The position numbers and the translations under genes were made by a program. A DNA stretch of 16,937 bases from positions 1 through 16,937 of the forward strand of contig CAZWVR010000048.1 of assembly GCA_964637235.1 (NCBI GenBank). The letters are read 5' to 3'. The stretch comes from CAZWVR01 sp964637235. Lineage in GTDB: Bacteria; Bacteroidota; Bacteroidia; Bacteroidales; S143-33. Of this stretch, positions 7,062 through 14,987 are shown piece by piece (within the stretch, counting starts at the first letter, position 1; the number at the start of each line of letters is the position of its first letter). The notes below the pieces were generated by a model. That model saw only the letters and a list, made by a program, of their open reading frames with translations. It searched no databases and was not told the origin of the DNA.

Positions 7062-7069
7062 CAAAAATA
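7062..7069 (-). promoter_or_regulatory. -7 box of the M24B peptidase gene
   Basis: Minus-strand TATTTTTG (7069-7062) matches TAnnTTTG exactly, 24 bases before the ATG at 7037. No TTTG is found about 19-20 bases upstream; that position falls in the poly-A/poly-T tract shared with the sdhC promoter. Confidence 0.5.
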
Positions 7070-7102
7070 TTGTAGAATATCAAAAAAAAAAAAATAAAAA
7101 TT

Positions 7103-7110
7103 TAGATTTG
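7103..7110 (+). promoter_or_regulatory. -7 box of the sdhCAB operon
   Basis: TAGATTTG matches TAnnTTTG exactly and ends 20 bases before the sdhC ATG. The -33 position (about 7080-7083) has no TTTG; the spacer is largely a run of 13 A (7082-7094). Confidence 0.55.
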
Positions 7111-7130
7111 TCGGGAAAAAATAAAATGTT

Positions 7131-7802
7131 ATGGCAAGTTTTTTTAATACCTCTGTAGGCCGTAAACTGGTAATGAGTTTAAGTGGTCTGTTTCTGGTTA
7201 TTTTTGTAGGCTTACATTTGAGCATAAACATAACGATGCTCTTCAGTGCAGAAGCCTACAATCGTGCGGCTCATTTTATGGCTACTAATCCTATTATTAA
7301 AATTATGGAACCCATTTTAGCATTGGGTTTCATATTTCATATTATCTATGCGTTTATTTTGGAAATACGTAATATTTCCTCACGAGGAGGATTGAGCCGC
7401 TACAGTATGACTAAACGCTCTCACAGTAGTACATGGTCTTCCCGCAATATGATATGGCTGGGACTGTTCGTTTTGGCATTTTTAGTAGTACACATAATAA
7501 ACTTCTTCTGGAAAATAAAATTCGGCAATGTAGAAATGATTACGTATGGGAACGAAACTATGCATAATACTTATAATTTAGTGACAAGTTTGTTCAAAAC
7601 AAGTGTAGTTTACGATACTATTTACGTCATCGGGGCAATAGCCTTAGGTTTTCACCTTCATCATGCTTTTTGGTCTGCATTTCAAACCTTAGGATGGAGT
7701 AATCAAATCTGGCGCAAAAGATTGACAGTACTTGGAGACATTTATGCAGTAATTATTGCTGTTGGCTTTGCTATAATACCCCTTTATTTCTTAATTTCTT
7801 AA
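7131..7802 (+). CDS. sdhC: Succinate dehydrogenase/fumarate reductase cytochrome b subunit
   Basis: A 223-residue membrane anchor of the b558 family found in Bacteroidota, Bacillus and Epsilonproteobacteria, with five predicted helices and no separate SdhD. Candidate haem ligands lie in the helices: H29 (VGLHLSIN), H70 (FIFHIIYA), H121 (VVHIINF) and H175 in GFHLHHAFWSAFQTLG (173-188), so two b haems are expected. Family landmarks are SVGRKLVMSLSGLFL (8-22) and the SxxTWxSRNMxWLG loop (99-111). It anchors the SdhAB catalytic arm to the inner face of the membrane and exchanges electrons with menaquinone. It is first in an operon, 23 bases before sdhA. Confidence 0.95.
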   Translation: MASFFNTSVGRKLVMSLSGLFLVIFVGLHLSINITMLFSAEAYNRAAHFMATNPIIKIMEPILALGFIFHIIYAFILEIRNISSRGGLSRYSMTKRSHSSTWSSRNMIWLGLFVLAFLVVHIINFFWKIKFGNVEMITYGNETMHNTYNLVTSLFKTSVVYDTIYVIGAIALGFHLHHAFWSAFQTLGWSNQIWRKRLTVLGDIYAVIIAVGFAIIPLYFLIS

Positions 7803-7825
7803 TCTTAAACCTAAAAAAACAAAAA

Positions 7826-9781
7826 ATGATAAAATTAGATTCCAAAATACCAAAAGGAAGGCTGGCAGATAAATGGACAAATTATAAAGAAAGCCAAGCC
7901 TTAGTAAGTCCCGCCAATAAACGCAAATTAGATATCATAGTTGTCGGGACTGGACTTGCAGGAGCATCAGCAGCAGCAACACTTGCAGAATTAGGTTTCA
8001 ATGTAAAAGTATTCTGCTATCAAGATAGTCCAAGACGGGCACATAGTGTTGCAGCCCAAGGAGGAATTAATGCTGCTAAGAATTACCAGAACGATGGAGA
8101 CAGCATCTATCGCTTGTATTACGATACAATAAAAGGTGGAGACTATCGCTCTCGCGAAGCAAATGTATATCGCCTCGCAGAAGTTTCCGGCAATATTATT
8201 GACCAAGCTGTTGCCCAAGGAGTACCATTTGCACGTGAATATGGCGGTTTATTAGCTAATCGTTCTTTCGGAGGTGTACTGGTATCAAGAACTTTTTATG
8301 CTCGCGGACAAACAGGTCAACAACTGCTATTAGGAGCTTACAGTGCATTAAACCGTCAGATAGCTCTGGGAAAAATTAAAATGTATCCCAGAACTGAAAT
8401 GATGAATCTCGTTATTATTGACGGACGCGCTCGCGGAATTATTACAAGAAATCTAATTAATGGTAAAATAGAACGACACTTTGGGCATGCAGTAGTGCTT
8501 GCAACAGGTGGATACGGAAATGTATATTTCCTATCTACAAATGCTATGGGCTCCAATGCCAGTGCTATCTGGCAAGCATACAAAAAAGGAGCAGCTTTTG
8601 CAAATCCTGCGTTCGTCCAAATACACCCTACCGCTATACCTCAACACGGTCCTTATCAGTCAAAATTAACCTTAATGTCCGAAAGCTTACGTAACGACGG
8701 TAGAATTTGGGTTCCTAAAAAGCTTGAAGACGCAGAAGCAATAAGATTAGGCAAAAAACGACCAGAAGATATACCGGATGAAGATAGAGACTTCTACCTT
8801 GAAAGAATGTACCCGGCATTCGGGAACCTCGTACCTCGCGACGTAGCTGCTCGCGCTGCTAAAAAAATGTGCGACGCAGGATATGGAATAGAAAATAACC
8901 CTACAAAAGAAGGAGTATTCTTAGACTTCAAATACGCAATAGAACGCCTCGGAAGAAAAGTTATCGAAGATAGATATGGAAACTTATTCCAAATGTACGA
9001 AAAAATTACAGGAGATGATCCTTATAAAACTCCTATGAAAATATATCCAGCAGTTCACTATACAATGGGAGGCTTATGGGTAGACTACGAACTTATGTCC
9101 ACAATCCCTGGATTATTTGTAATCGGAGAAGCCAACTTCTCTGACCACGGAGCTAACCGCCTCGGTGCTTCGGCTCTTATGCAAGGTCTCGCAGACGGTT
9201 ATTTCATTTTACCATACACAATACAAAACTACTTAGCTGACCAAATTACTGTTAAACCTATGCCTACGGATTTACCTGAATTTAAAGAAGCCGAAGAAGA
9301 AGTCAAAGCCAGAATAGATAAATTTTTCAGCATTAAAGGTAAAACATCAGTAGATCATTTCCATCGCGAATTAGGTAAAATTATGTGGAATAAAGTAGGG
9401 ATCTCTCGTAATGCTAAAAAACTAACCGAAGCCATAGAAGAAATTAAAGCTCTAAGAGAAGAATTCTGGCATGATGTATTTGTACCCGGTAAAGCAGATA
9501 CCATAAATGTAGAACTTGAAAAAGCTAACAGAGTAGCAGATTTTCTTGAACTTGGAGAACTTATAGCCCGTGATGCCCTTCACCGTGAAGAATCTTGCGG
9601 TGGACACTTCCGCGAAGAATATCAAACAGAAGACGGTGAAGCACTTAGACGCGATGACCTATTTATGTACGTCGCTGCATGGGAATATAAAGGTGAAGGA
9701 AAAGAACCTGAACTGAATAAAGAACCTCTTATATATGAAGAAACTGTTGTTAAGGTTCGTAATTACAAAACTGCAAAATAA
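7826..9781 (+). CDS. sdhA: Succinate dehydrogenase/fumarate reductase flavoprotein subunit
   Basis: A 651-residue flavoprotein that interconverts succinate and fumarate. It shows the FAD dinucleotide-binding motif GTGLAG (41-46), the covalent-FAD histidine H73 in AHSVAAQGGINAA, HPTA (267-270), the catalytic-type Arg in VPRDVAAR (R338), HYTMGG (411-416), HGANRLGASAL (441-451) and HREESCGGHFR (586-596). The length suits the Bacteroidota/Bacillus type, longer than E. coli SdhA. The first 33 residues are an extension before the FAD domain. Whether the complex runs mainly as succinate dehydrogenase or fumarate reductase cannot be told from sequence; in anaerobic Bacteroidota the same three-gene arrangement serves fumarate respiration. 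It is separated from sdhC by 23 bases and from sdhB by 27. Confidence 0.97.
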   Translation: MIKLDSKIPKGRLADKWTNYKESQALVSPANKRKLDIIVVGTGLAGASAAATLAELGFNVKVFCYQDSPRRAHSVAAQGGINAAKNYQNDGDSIYRLYYDTIKGGDYRSREANVYRLAEVSGNIIDQAVAQGVPFAREYGGLLANRSFGGVLVSRTFYARGQTGQQLLLGAYSALNRQIALGKIKMYPRTEMMNLVIIDGRARGIITRNLINGKIERHFGHAVVLATGGYGNVYFLSTNAMGSNASAIWQAYKKGAAFANPAFVQIHPTAIPQHGPYQSKLTLMSESLRNDGRIWVPKKLEDAEAIRLGKKRPEDIPDEDRDFYLERMYPAFGNLVPRDVAARAAKKMCDAGYGIENNPTKEGVFLDFKYAIERLGRKVIEDRYGNLFQMYEKITGDDPYKTPMKIYPAVHYTMGGLWVDYELMSTIPGLFVIGEANFSDHGANRLGASALMQGLADGYFILPYTIQNYLADQITVKPMPTDLPEFKEAEEEVKARIDKFFSIKGKTSVDHFHRELGKIMWNKVGISRNAKKLTEAIEEIKALREEFWHDVFVPGKADTINVELEKANRVADFLELGELIARDALHREESCGGHFREEYQTEDGEALRRDDLFMYVAAWEYKGEGKEPELNKEPLIYEETVVKVRNYKTAK

Positions 9782-9808
9782 TTTTGTTTAAACTCAAAAA
9801 TCAAGAAA

Positions 9809-10567
9809 ATGTCAGCAAATACAATAAATATAAAATTAAGGGTTTGGCGTCAAGAGGGTCCAGAAGCCCAAGGACGCTTTGAGGAATATGAACTTAATGA
9901 CGTCCCAACAGCCGCCTCCTTTCTGGAAATGATGGACTTACTTAACGAAAAACTTATTAGCGAAGGTAAAGAACCTGTTGCTTTTGATCACGACTGCCGC
10001 GAAGGTATTTGCGGGGCATGTAGTATGTTCATAAATGGTAGGGCTCACGGTCCTGATACCGGCATTACCACATGCCAGCTGCATATGCGGAAATTTAAAG
10101 ACGGAGAGGTTATTACAGTAGAACCATGGCGTGCAAAACCATTCCCAATTATTAAAGACCTTATGGTAGATAGAAGCGCTTTGGATAAAATTCAACAAGC
10201 TGGCGGTTATATCTCTGTTAACACAGGAGGCGCACCAGACGCCAATAGCATACCAATACCTAAATCAGTTGCAGATGAAGCCTTTGACGCTGCTACATGT
10301 ATAGGTTGTGGAGCCTGCGTCGCAACATGTAAAAATGCCTCAGCAATGCTCTTTGTTGCAGCTAAGGTATCACATCTGGCTCTACTACCACAAGGTCGCG
10401 TTGAAGCTGAAAGAAGAGTAAAAGCAATGATCGCTAAAATGGACGAATTAGGCTTTGGCTCATGTACAAATACTGGCGCCTGCGAAGTCGAATGCCCGAA
10501 AAATGTCTCTATTGCTCATATAGCTCGCTTAAATCGTGAATATATAAAAGCTGGTCTGAAATCTTAA
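9809..10567 (+). CDS. sdhB: Succinate dehydrogenase/fumarate reductase iron-sulfur subunit
   Basis: A 252-residue electron-transfer subunit linking the flavin of SdhA to the haems of SdhC. All cluster cysteines are present. The [2Fe-2S] ligands are C63, C68, C71 (CREGICGAC) and C89. The [4Fe-4S] ligands are C164, C167, C170 (CIGCGAC) with C229. The [3Fe-4S] ligands are C174, C219 and C225 (CTNTGACEVECP). The ferredoxin-like N-terminal domain (about 1-110) and the helical C-terminal domain are intact. It is last in the operon and is followed 7 bases later by a strong stem-loop shared with the convergent symporter gene. Confidence 0.97.
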   Translation: MSANTINIKLRVWRQEGPEAQGRFEEYELNDVPTAASFLEMMDLLNEKLISEGKEPVAFDHDCREGICGACSMFINGRAHGPDTGITTCQLHMRKFKDGEVITVEPWRAKPFPIIKDLMVDRSALDKIQQAGGYISVNTGGAPDANSIPIPKSVADEAFDAATCIGCGACVATCKNASAMLFVAAKVSHLALLPQGRVEAERRVKAMIAKMDELGFGSCTNTGACEVECPKNVSIAHIARLNREYIKAGLKS

Positions 10568-10610
10568 AAAAAACGGGCAAGGGGAAAAATTATTCCACCC
10601 TTGCCCTTTA
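10566..10610. terminator. Bidirectional terminator between sdhB and the symporter gene
   Basis: GGGCAAGGG (10575-10583) pairs perfectly with CCCTTGCCC (10598-10606) around a 14-base loop. On the plus strand TTTATAA follows; on the minus strand eight T (10573-10566) follow after one G. The longer T run faces the symporter transcript, so the hairpin can serve both convergent units. The remaining 61 bases up to the symporter stop hold a C-rich stretch and nothing else I can name. Confidence 0.85.
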
Positions 10611-10667
10611 TAATGCTTAATTTCTTCCCTCCTACCCCCCGTAAGAGATAAATTACCCATAAATTTT

Positions 10668-12131
10668 CTAAACTTTATACTTTTTAACAGTAGAAAGACC
10701 AAGAGAACTCAGGTATAGTAAAATATAAGTTATTGCTCCATTTAATATTAAAAATTCAAAGCCGAATTTATAGCTCGTATGCATTTCTATCTCTTTTTTA
10801 AAAATATAAGAAATAAAAATTCCAAATAATGCTATAAAAGGCGTCCACTTATCCCTTATTTTTCTTTTATTAAGCAAACCAAAAGAGAATAATGCCAAAA
10901 GAGGACCGTATGTATATCCTGCTACCTGAAATATCTGAGCAATTACGCTTCTATCATTAACTTGACGAAAAATCAAAATTATTACCAAAACAAAAATAGA
11001 AACAGCTATATGTACAATATTTTTCATTTTTATGGCATATCTATCTTCTCTATCAGGATTTATATTCAAAAAATCAAGGCAAAAAGCAGTTGTTAAAGCT
11101 GTTAAAGCAGAATCTGCACTTGAAAAAGCCGCAGCAATTACACCTACTAAGAATACTATTGCAGCGGCACCACCAAAATAATCTATTGCTAATTTAGGAA
11201 ATACTTTATCTGTTTCATCAGGTAAAGGTATTCCTTTTTGTGCTGCGTAATAATAGAGTAAAACCCCCAAAGACAAAAACAGTAAGTTTATGGGTATTAA
11301 GGTAAAGCTAAACCATATCATATTTTTACGAGATTCTCTAAGGGTTCTAACAGTAAGATTTTTTTGCATCATATCCTGATCTAAACCTGTCATAACCAAA
11401 GCTATAAATGCACCAGAGAGAAAACTTTTTGGAAAAAAATTAGCATTATGCCAATCAAAATTAAAAACTTGTGAATATGGATGATTTTTAATAACTGAAA
11501 ACAATTGTGAGACAGATAAATTTAAATTCTTGGCTATTATTATTATGCTAATTACTACCGCCAAAAGCATAAATGTAGTTTGCAAAGTATCTGTCCATAC
11601 AATCGTCTTTATGCCCGCTTTATGAGTATATACCCATATCAAAAGTATTGTTATAACTATTGACAGAGCAAAAGGTATATTCCATTTATCAAAGAAAAAC
11701 ATTTGTAAAACCATAACTATCAGATACAAACGGAAGGAAGCCCCTATTAAACGCGATATAAGAAAAAAAGCTGAGCCTGTTTTATAGGAATATACACCAA
11801 AACGCTTTTGTAAATATGAGTATATAGAAACACTATCAAGCTTATAATATATTGGCAAAAGGACATAAGCTATAAAAAAATACCCAAGCAAATAACCCAA
11901 TACCATTTGAAAGTAAAAAAAATGATTATCTTTCACCCAACCGGGAACAGATATAAAAGTAACGCCAGAGAGTGAAGCTCCTATCATTCCATAAGCAACT
12001 AAATACCAAGGAGATCGACGATTTGCATTAAAAAAAGTATTTAAATTTGATTTTCTGGATGTAAAGAGAGATATGATATATAAAAGTCCAAAATAGCCTA
12101 TCAAAACAGCTAAAACAAGATACGCGGACAT
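10668..12131 (-). CDS. Sodium:solute symporter (SSS family)
   Basis: A 487-residue membrane protein with about thirteen hydrophobic helices and the SSS fold. The N-terminal half has SRKSNLNTFFNANRRSPWYL (about 25-44) and GMIGASLSGVTFISVPGW (48-65), where the broken TM1 binds Na+ and substrate. GLDQDMMQKNLT (249-260) and AAAFSSADSALTAL (333-346) follow; the latter supplies the TM8 serines of the Na2 site. The substrate cannot be assigned; relatives carry sugars, sialic acid, proline or carboxylates. It ends in TAG, the only TAG stop seen here. It appears to be transcribed alone, convergent with sdhB, with its -7 box just upstream of the ATG. Confidence 0.92.
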   Translation of the reverse strand: MSAYLVLAVLIGYFGLLYIISLFTSRKSNLNTFFNANRRSPWYLVAYGMIGASLSGVTFISVPGWVKDNHFFYFQMVLGYLLGYFFIAYVLLPIYYKLDSVSIYSYLQKRFGVYSYKTGSAFFLISRLIGASFRLYLIVMVLQMFFFDKWNIPFALSIVITILLIWVYTHKAGIKTIVWTDTLQTTFMLLAVVISIIIIAKNLNLSVSQLFSVIKNHPYSQVFNFDWHNANFFPKSFLSGAFIALVMTGLDQDMMQKNLTVRTLRESRKNMIWFSFTLIPINLLFLSLGVLLYYYAAQKGIPLPDETDKVFPKLAIDYFGGAAAIVFLVGVIAAAFSSADSALTALTTAFCLDFLNINPDREDRYAIKMKNIVHIAVSIFVLVIILIFRQVNDRSVIAQIFQVAGYTYGPLLALFSFGLLNKRKIRDKWTPFIALFGIFISYIFKKEIEMHTSYKFGFEFLILNGAITYILLYLSSLGLSTVKKYKV

Positions 12132-12141
12132 ATTTTTTATG

Positions 12142-12149
12142 CAAAAGTA
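12142..12149 (-). promoter_or_regulatory. -7 box of the symporter gene
   Basis: Minus-strand TACTTTTG (12149-12142) matches TAnnTTTG exactly. Only 10 bases separate it from the ATG at 12131, so the mRNA leader would be a few bases or none. About 19 bases upstream there is TTTT rather than TTTG. Confidence 0.5.
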
Positions 12150-12204
12150 AAAGGAATTTCCTAGTATGAAAATTTATTCCGAATAAAAATTGATGAAAAA
12201 CTGA

Positions 12205-12300
12205 GGGCGTCTAAAAAGTCAAAAACAAAAAAATAATAATGTTCTAATGTATTGCAAGCCCCCTCTGATTATCAACAGAAGGGGCAATTTTTAGACGCCC
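12205..12300. repeat. 96-bp element with 13-bp perfect terminal inverted repeats (MITE-like) and nested hairpin
   Basis: GGGCGTCTAAAAA (12205-12217) is repeated in exact inverse at 12288-12300. Inside, GCCCCcTCTG (12258-12267) faces CAGAaGGGGC (12276-12285), making a second hairpin. The element encodes nothing. Terminal repeats of the GGGCxGTCTAAAAAGTC type resemble ends of some Bacteroidota insertion sequences as I remember them, so a small non-autonomous element or IS remnant is plausible. No clear target-site duplication is seen. It also lies where the prfB/PLP-enzyme transcript should end, so it could act as a terminator or attenuator. Confidence 0.55.
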
Positions 12301-12324
12301 CGATAAAGCAAGTTTAGAATTAAA

Positions 12325-13806
12325 TTATAGTTCTTTAAGCAATCCTGTTCTATCATTAAATTCTTCTATCAATTCATCCCAGCGATCAACTTGACTGAAA
12401 ATTTTGTCCCAAATTTCACGATCATACCACAGTTGATTAAGATCTTCCAATTCCTTTGCTTGTTGTTCAATCCAAGTATAATACTTCAAGTTATGTATTG
12501 TTTTTCTATCGCGATAAGTCAATTCTTTAAAGAAATCTGTTTGTTGACCGAGTATGCATTTTTCATAGTCTTTCACTGCTTGTATATAATCATATTCACC
12601 GCGTTGTTCTCTCAGCTCTTTTATTCTGGACTTATACATATCAGAGGAATCTGTTGCTACTGTGATTATAACATCTTTATCAGTGAGTTCATAATATTTA
12701 GCGGCTTTGATAGCAGTAAGCATATTTGCAATACTTGATATTCCAAGTAGTGGTAAATTATCTACAAGTTCTGGTGGGACGCCAATTTCTTTTAGATATT
12801 TATGGCCTTCTGGCTCATTGAATAATCGTAATAGGCGCATAGTATCTTCGTCGTCGATAGCAGCGACAGCATCTGTATTTTTGACATTGTGTATCCAAGG
12901 GACATGCTTATCACCAATACCTTCAATTCTATGACCACCGAAGCCGTTCATATATAAAGTAGGGCATTGTAGGGCTTCGGAAGCAATAACTTTAATAAGA
13001 GGGAATTTACGTCTAAGATAATCGCCAGCGGCAATAGTACCTGCGGAACCTGTTGCAGAGACAAAGGAGAAAAGATTTAAATCCCCATTATTGACATAGC
13101 CGAATACTTCTTCAATGGCAGGTCCTGTCGTATTAAAATGCCATACAGCATTACCGAATTCATCAAATTGATTAAAGATAATGCATTCTTTGCAAGTACG
13201 GCGTAATTCCCATACTTTATCATAAATTTCCTTCACATTAGATTCACAGCCGGGCGTAGCAATAACTTCTGCTTGGACATAATCCCTCAACCATTCAAAG
13301 CGTTCGCGGCTCATTTCCTCTGGGAGTATAGCAATTGCGTGGACATCCATAAGTTTTGAATCAAAAGCACCACCTCGACAGTAGTTGCCAGTTGAGGGCC
13401 ATACAGCTTTATGATAAGTAGGATCAAACTCGCCTGTAATCAATCTGGGTACAAGGCAGCCATACGCAGCACCGACTTTATGAGCTCCGGTAGGGAACCA
13501 TTTACCTATAAGGAGAATAATACGAGCATCAACGCCTGTAAGCTCCTTAGGTAATTCCAGATAATTAACTTTTCCAAAAAGTCCGCCGAATTCTTTGGGT
13601 TCATTTTTCCAAGTAATACGGAACAGATTTAAAGGATGTAAATCCCATAGTCCTATATTCCGTAGTTTTTCTTTTATTTTATCGGGCACAAGTTCTGGAT
13701 TGCGTTGCTGTTTAAAAGTTGGGAGAATTATGCCCTTTTCGCGAAACCGCTTTACTGCATTTTGCAGTATTTTTTCGTTTTTAACTTCTGTAATAAGTTC
13801 AATCAT
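12325..13806 (-). CDS. PLP-dependent beta-family enzyme (cysteine synthase/threonine synthase-like fold)
   Basis: A 493-residue fold-type II PLP enzyme, longer than cysteine synthase (about 310). Visible landmarks are the Schiff-base lysine K110 in TGAHKVGAA, the substrate-loop segment PSTGNYCRGGAFDS (137-150; STGN is the asparagine loop), the phosphate-binding ATGSAGTIAAG (251-261) and ATDSSD (384-389) near the pyridine nitrogen. About 90 residues precede and 100 follow the core, the latter rich in Trp, Tyr and acidic residues. The reaction is not assignable; annotated relatives are mostly called PLP-dependent lyase/beta subunit. I chose ATG 13806, 4 bases after the prfB stop. Upstream in-frame ATGs, such as the one at 13890, would overlap prfB and give an unconserved-looking extension (MSMPYLTAKL...). 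Confidence 0.85.
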   Translation of the reverse strand: MIELITEVKNEKILQNAVKRFREKGIILPTFKQQRNPELVPDKIKEKLRNIGLWDLHPLNLFRITWKNEPKEFGGLFGKVNYLELPKELTGVDARIILLIGKWFPTGAHKVGAAYGCLVPRLITGEFDPTYHKAVWPSTGNYCRGGAFDSKLMDVHAIAILPEEMSRERFEWLRDYVQAEVIATPGCESNVKEIYDKVWELRRTCKECIIFNQFDEFGNAVWHFNTTGPAIEEVFGYVNNGDLNLFSFVSATGSAGTIAAGDYLRRKFPLIKVIASEALQCPTLYMNGFGGHRIEGIGDKHVPWIHNVKNTDAVAAIDDEDTMRLLRLFNEPEGHKYLKEIGVPPELVDNLPLLGISSIANMLTAIKAAKYYELTDKDVIITVATDSSDMYKSRIKELREQRGEYDYIQAVKDYEKCILGQQTDFFKELTYRDRKTIHNLKYYTWIEQQAKELEDLNQLWYDREIWDKIFSQVDRWDELIEEFNDRTGLLKEL

Positions 13807-13810
13807 AGCT

Positions 13811-14906
13811 TTATATTTTTTCTGATGAATATTGCATAAGATAAGCTTTAATAAATTCGTCAATTTCGCCGTCAAGTACGGCATTGACATCAGAAGTTTG
13901 ATATCCTGTACGAAGGTCTTTTACCATTTTATATGGATGTAATACGTAGCTTCTTATTTGTGCACCCCACTCAATACTCTTTTTATTTTTTTCTAATTCT
14001 TGTTGTTTTTCGCGTCTCTTACGCAGTTCAAGTTCATAGAGATGAGATTTAAGAATTCTCAATGCATTTTCCTTATTTTTCAGCTGAGAGCGTGTTTCTG
14101 TATTTTCGACGACAATACCAGTAGGGATGTGTCGCACTCTCACGCCAGTTTCTACTTTATTAACATTCTGCCCACCTGGTCCGCTTGAACGAAAAGTTTC
14201 CCAAACTAAATCAGCAGGATTTATTTCTATTTCGATTCTATCGTCCACGAGTGGAGAAACAAATACAGAAGCAAAAGATGTTTGTCTTTTGCCCTGAGCA
14301 TTAAAAGGAGATATTCTAACCAGTCGATGTACACCACTTTCGCTTTTTAAAAAGCCGTAAGCAAAATCTCCTTCAATTTGGAGTGTTACAGTCTTAACGC
14401 CAGCCACATCACCCGGTTGATAATCCACTTGTTTAACGGAATAATTATGTTTTTCAGCCCATCTTAAATACATTCGTAGAAGCATTGCAGCCCAGTCATT
14501 ACTTTCTGTACCACCAGCACCGGCTGTTATTTTTAATAAAGCACCTAAGGGATCCTCTTTTTCGCGGAGCATATTTTTCATTTCCAAATCCTCAATTGCT
14601 TTCAAGGCTTTAACATAAGCTATTTCTACTTCTTTTTCATCGGTTTCGCCAGCTTCAAAAAATTCATATAGTACTTCCAAGTCTCCCACAGAACTTTCCA
14701 CAGATTCGTATTCGCTTATCCATTTTTTTATATTACTGATTTCTTTCAGCAATTCCTGTGCTTGCTGTGGATTATTCCAAAAATCAGGTGCTTCTGTTAA
14801 TTTCTGCTTCTCGGAAAGCGTTTGTTTTTTTCCGTCTATGTTAAAGATACCTCCTTAACGCCACCAGGCGTTCTCGTAGATCTTTGACTTGATTAGATGT
14901 AATCAT
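13811..14906 (-). CDS. prfB: Peptide chain release factor 2, expressed through programmed +1 frameshift
   Basis: RF2 releases finished proteins at UGA and UAA codons. Codons from ATG 14906 give 21 residues (MITSNQVKDLRERL...RRYL) up to CTT at 14846-14844, then an in-frame TAA (14843-14841). Slipping +1 at CTT-T and resuming at AAC (14842) continues with NIDGKK...APDFWNNPQQAQ into the main frame, giving 364 residues, against 365 in E. coli. The protein has the RF2 discriminator tripeptide SPF (199-201) and catalytic GGQ (244-246). Annotating only the long frame would start near 14752 and lose about 51 residues. The PLP-enzyme gene follows after 4 bases. A -7 box TAACTTTG lies upstream. Confidence 0.95.
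14840..14855 (-). promoter_or_regulatory. prfB programmed +1 frameshift site with UAA stop
   Basis: Minus strand reads AGGAGGTATCTTTAAC. It has the standard layout of the RF2 recoding site (SD-like AGGGGG, UAU, CUU slip codon, stop, C), but with UAA in place of UGA and a perfect AGGAGG. A slow stop at UAA lets the Leu-tRNA slip from CUU to UUU; ample RF2 would terminate instead, giving feedback control. Confidence 0.92.
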
Positions 14907-14924
14907 AAACAAATTTTTGGGAGA

Positions 14925-14932
14925 CAAAGTTA
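14925..14932 (-). promoter_or_regulatory. -7 box of prfB
   Basis: Minus-strand TAACTTTG (14932-14925) matches TAnnTTTG exactly and ends 18 bases before the prfB ATG (14906). No TTTG lies at the expected -33 distance. Confidence 0.5.
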
Positions 14933-14987
14933 TGGACTTTTTCTTAAATTTCCATATTTATGATAAACCAAATTTTAGCTCCTCTTT

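Noticed and set aside
7991..8218. Minus-strand frames within sdhA
   Set aside because: They are shadow frames of a highly conserved flavoprotein gene.
12391..12934. Plus-strand open frames opposite the PLP enzyme
   Set aside because: They are short, overlap one another, lie antisense to a well-conserved gene and have no recognisable motif.
13807..13890. Longer N-terminus of the PLP enzyme starting at ATG 13890
   Set aside because: It would overlap the end of prfB by about 80 bases and add a stretch unlike the family; ATG 13806 just after the prfB stop is a simpler start.
14753..14906. prfB as a frameshifted pseudogene
   Set aside because: The frame break sits exactly at the canonical recoding context (AGGAGG, TAT, CTT, stop, C), and the sequence on both sides is conserved RF2 with intact SPF and GGQ.
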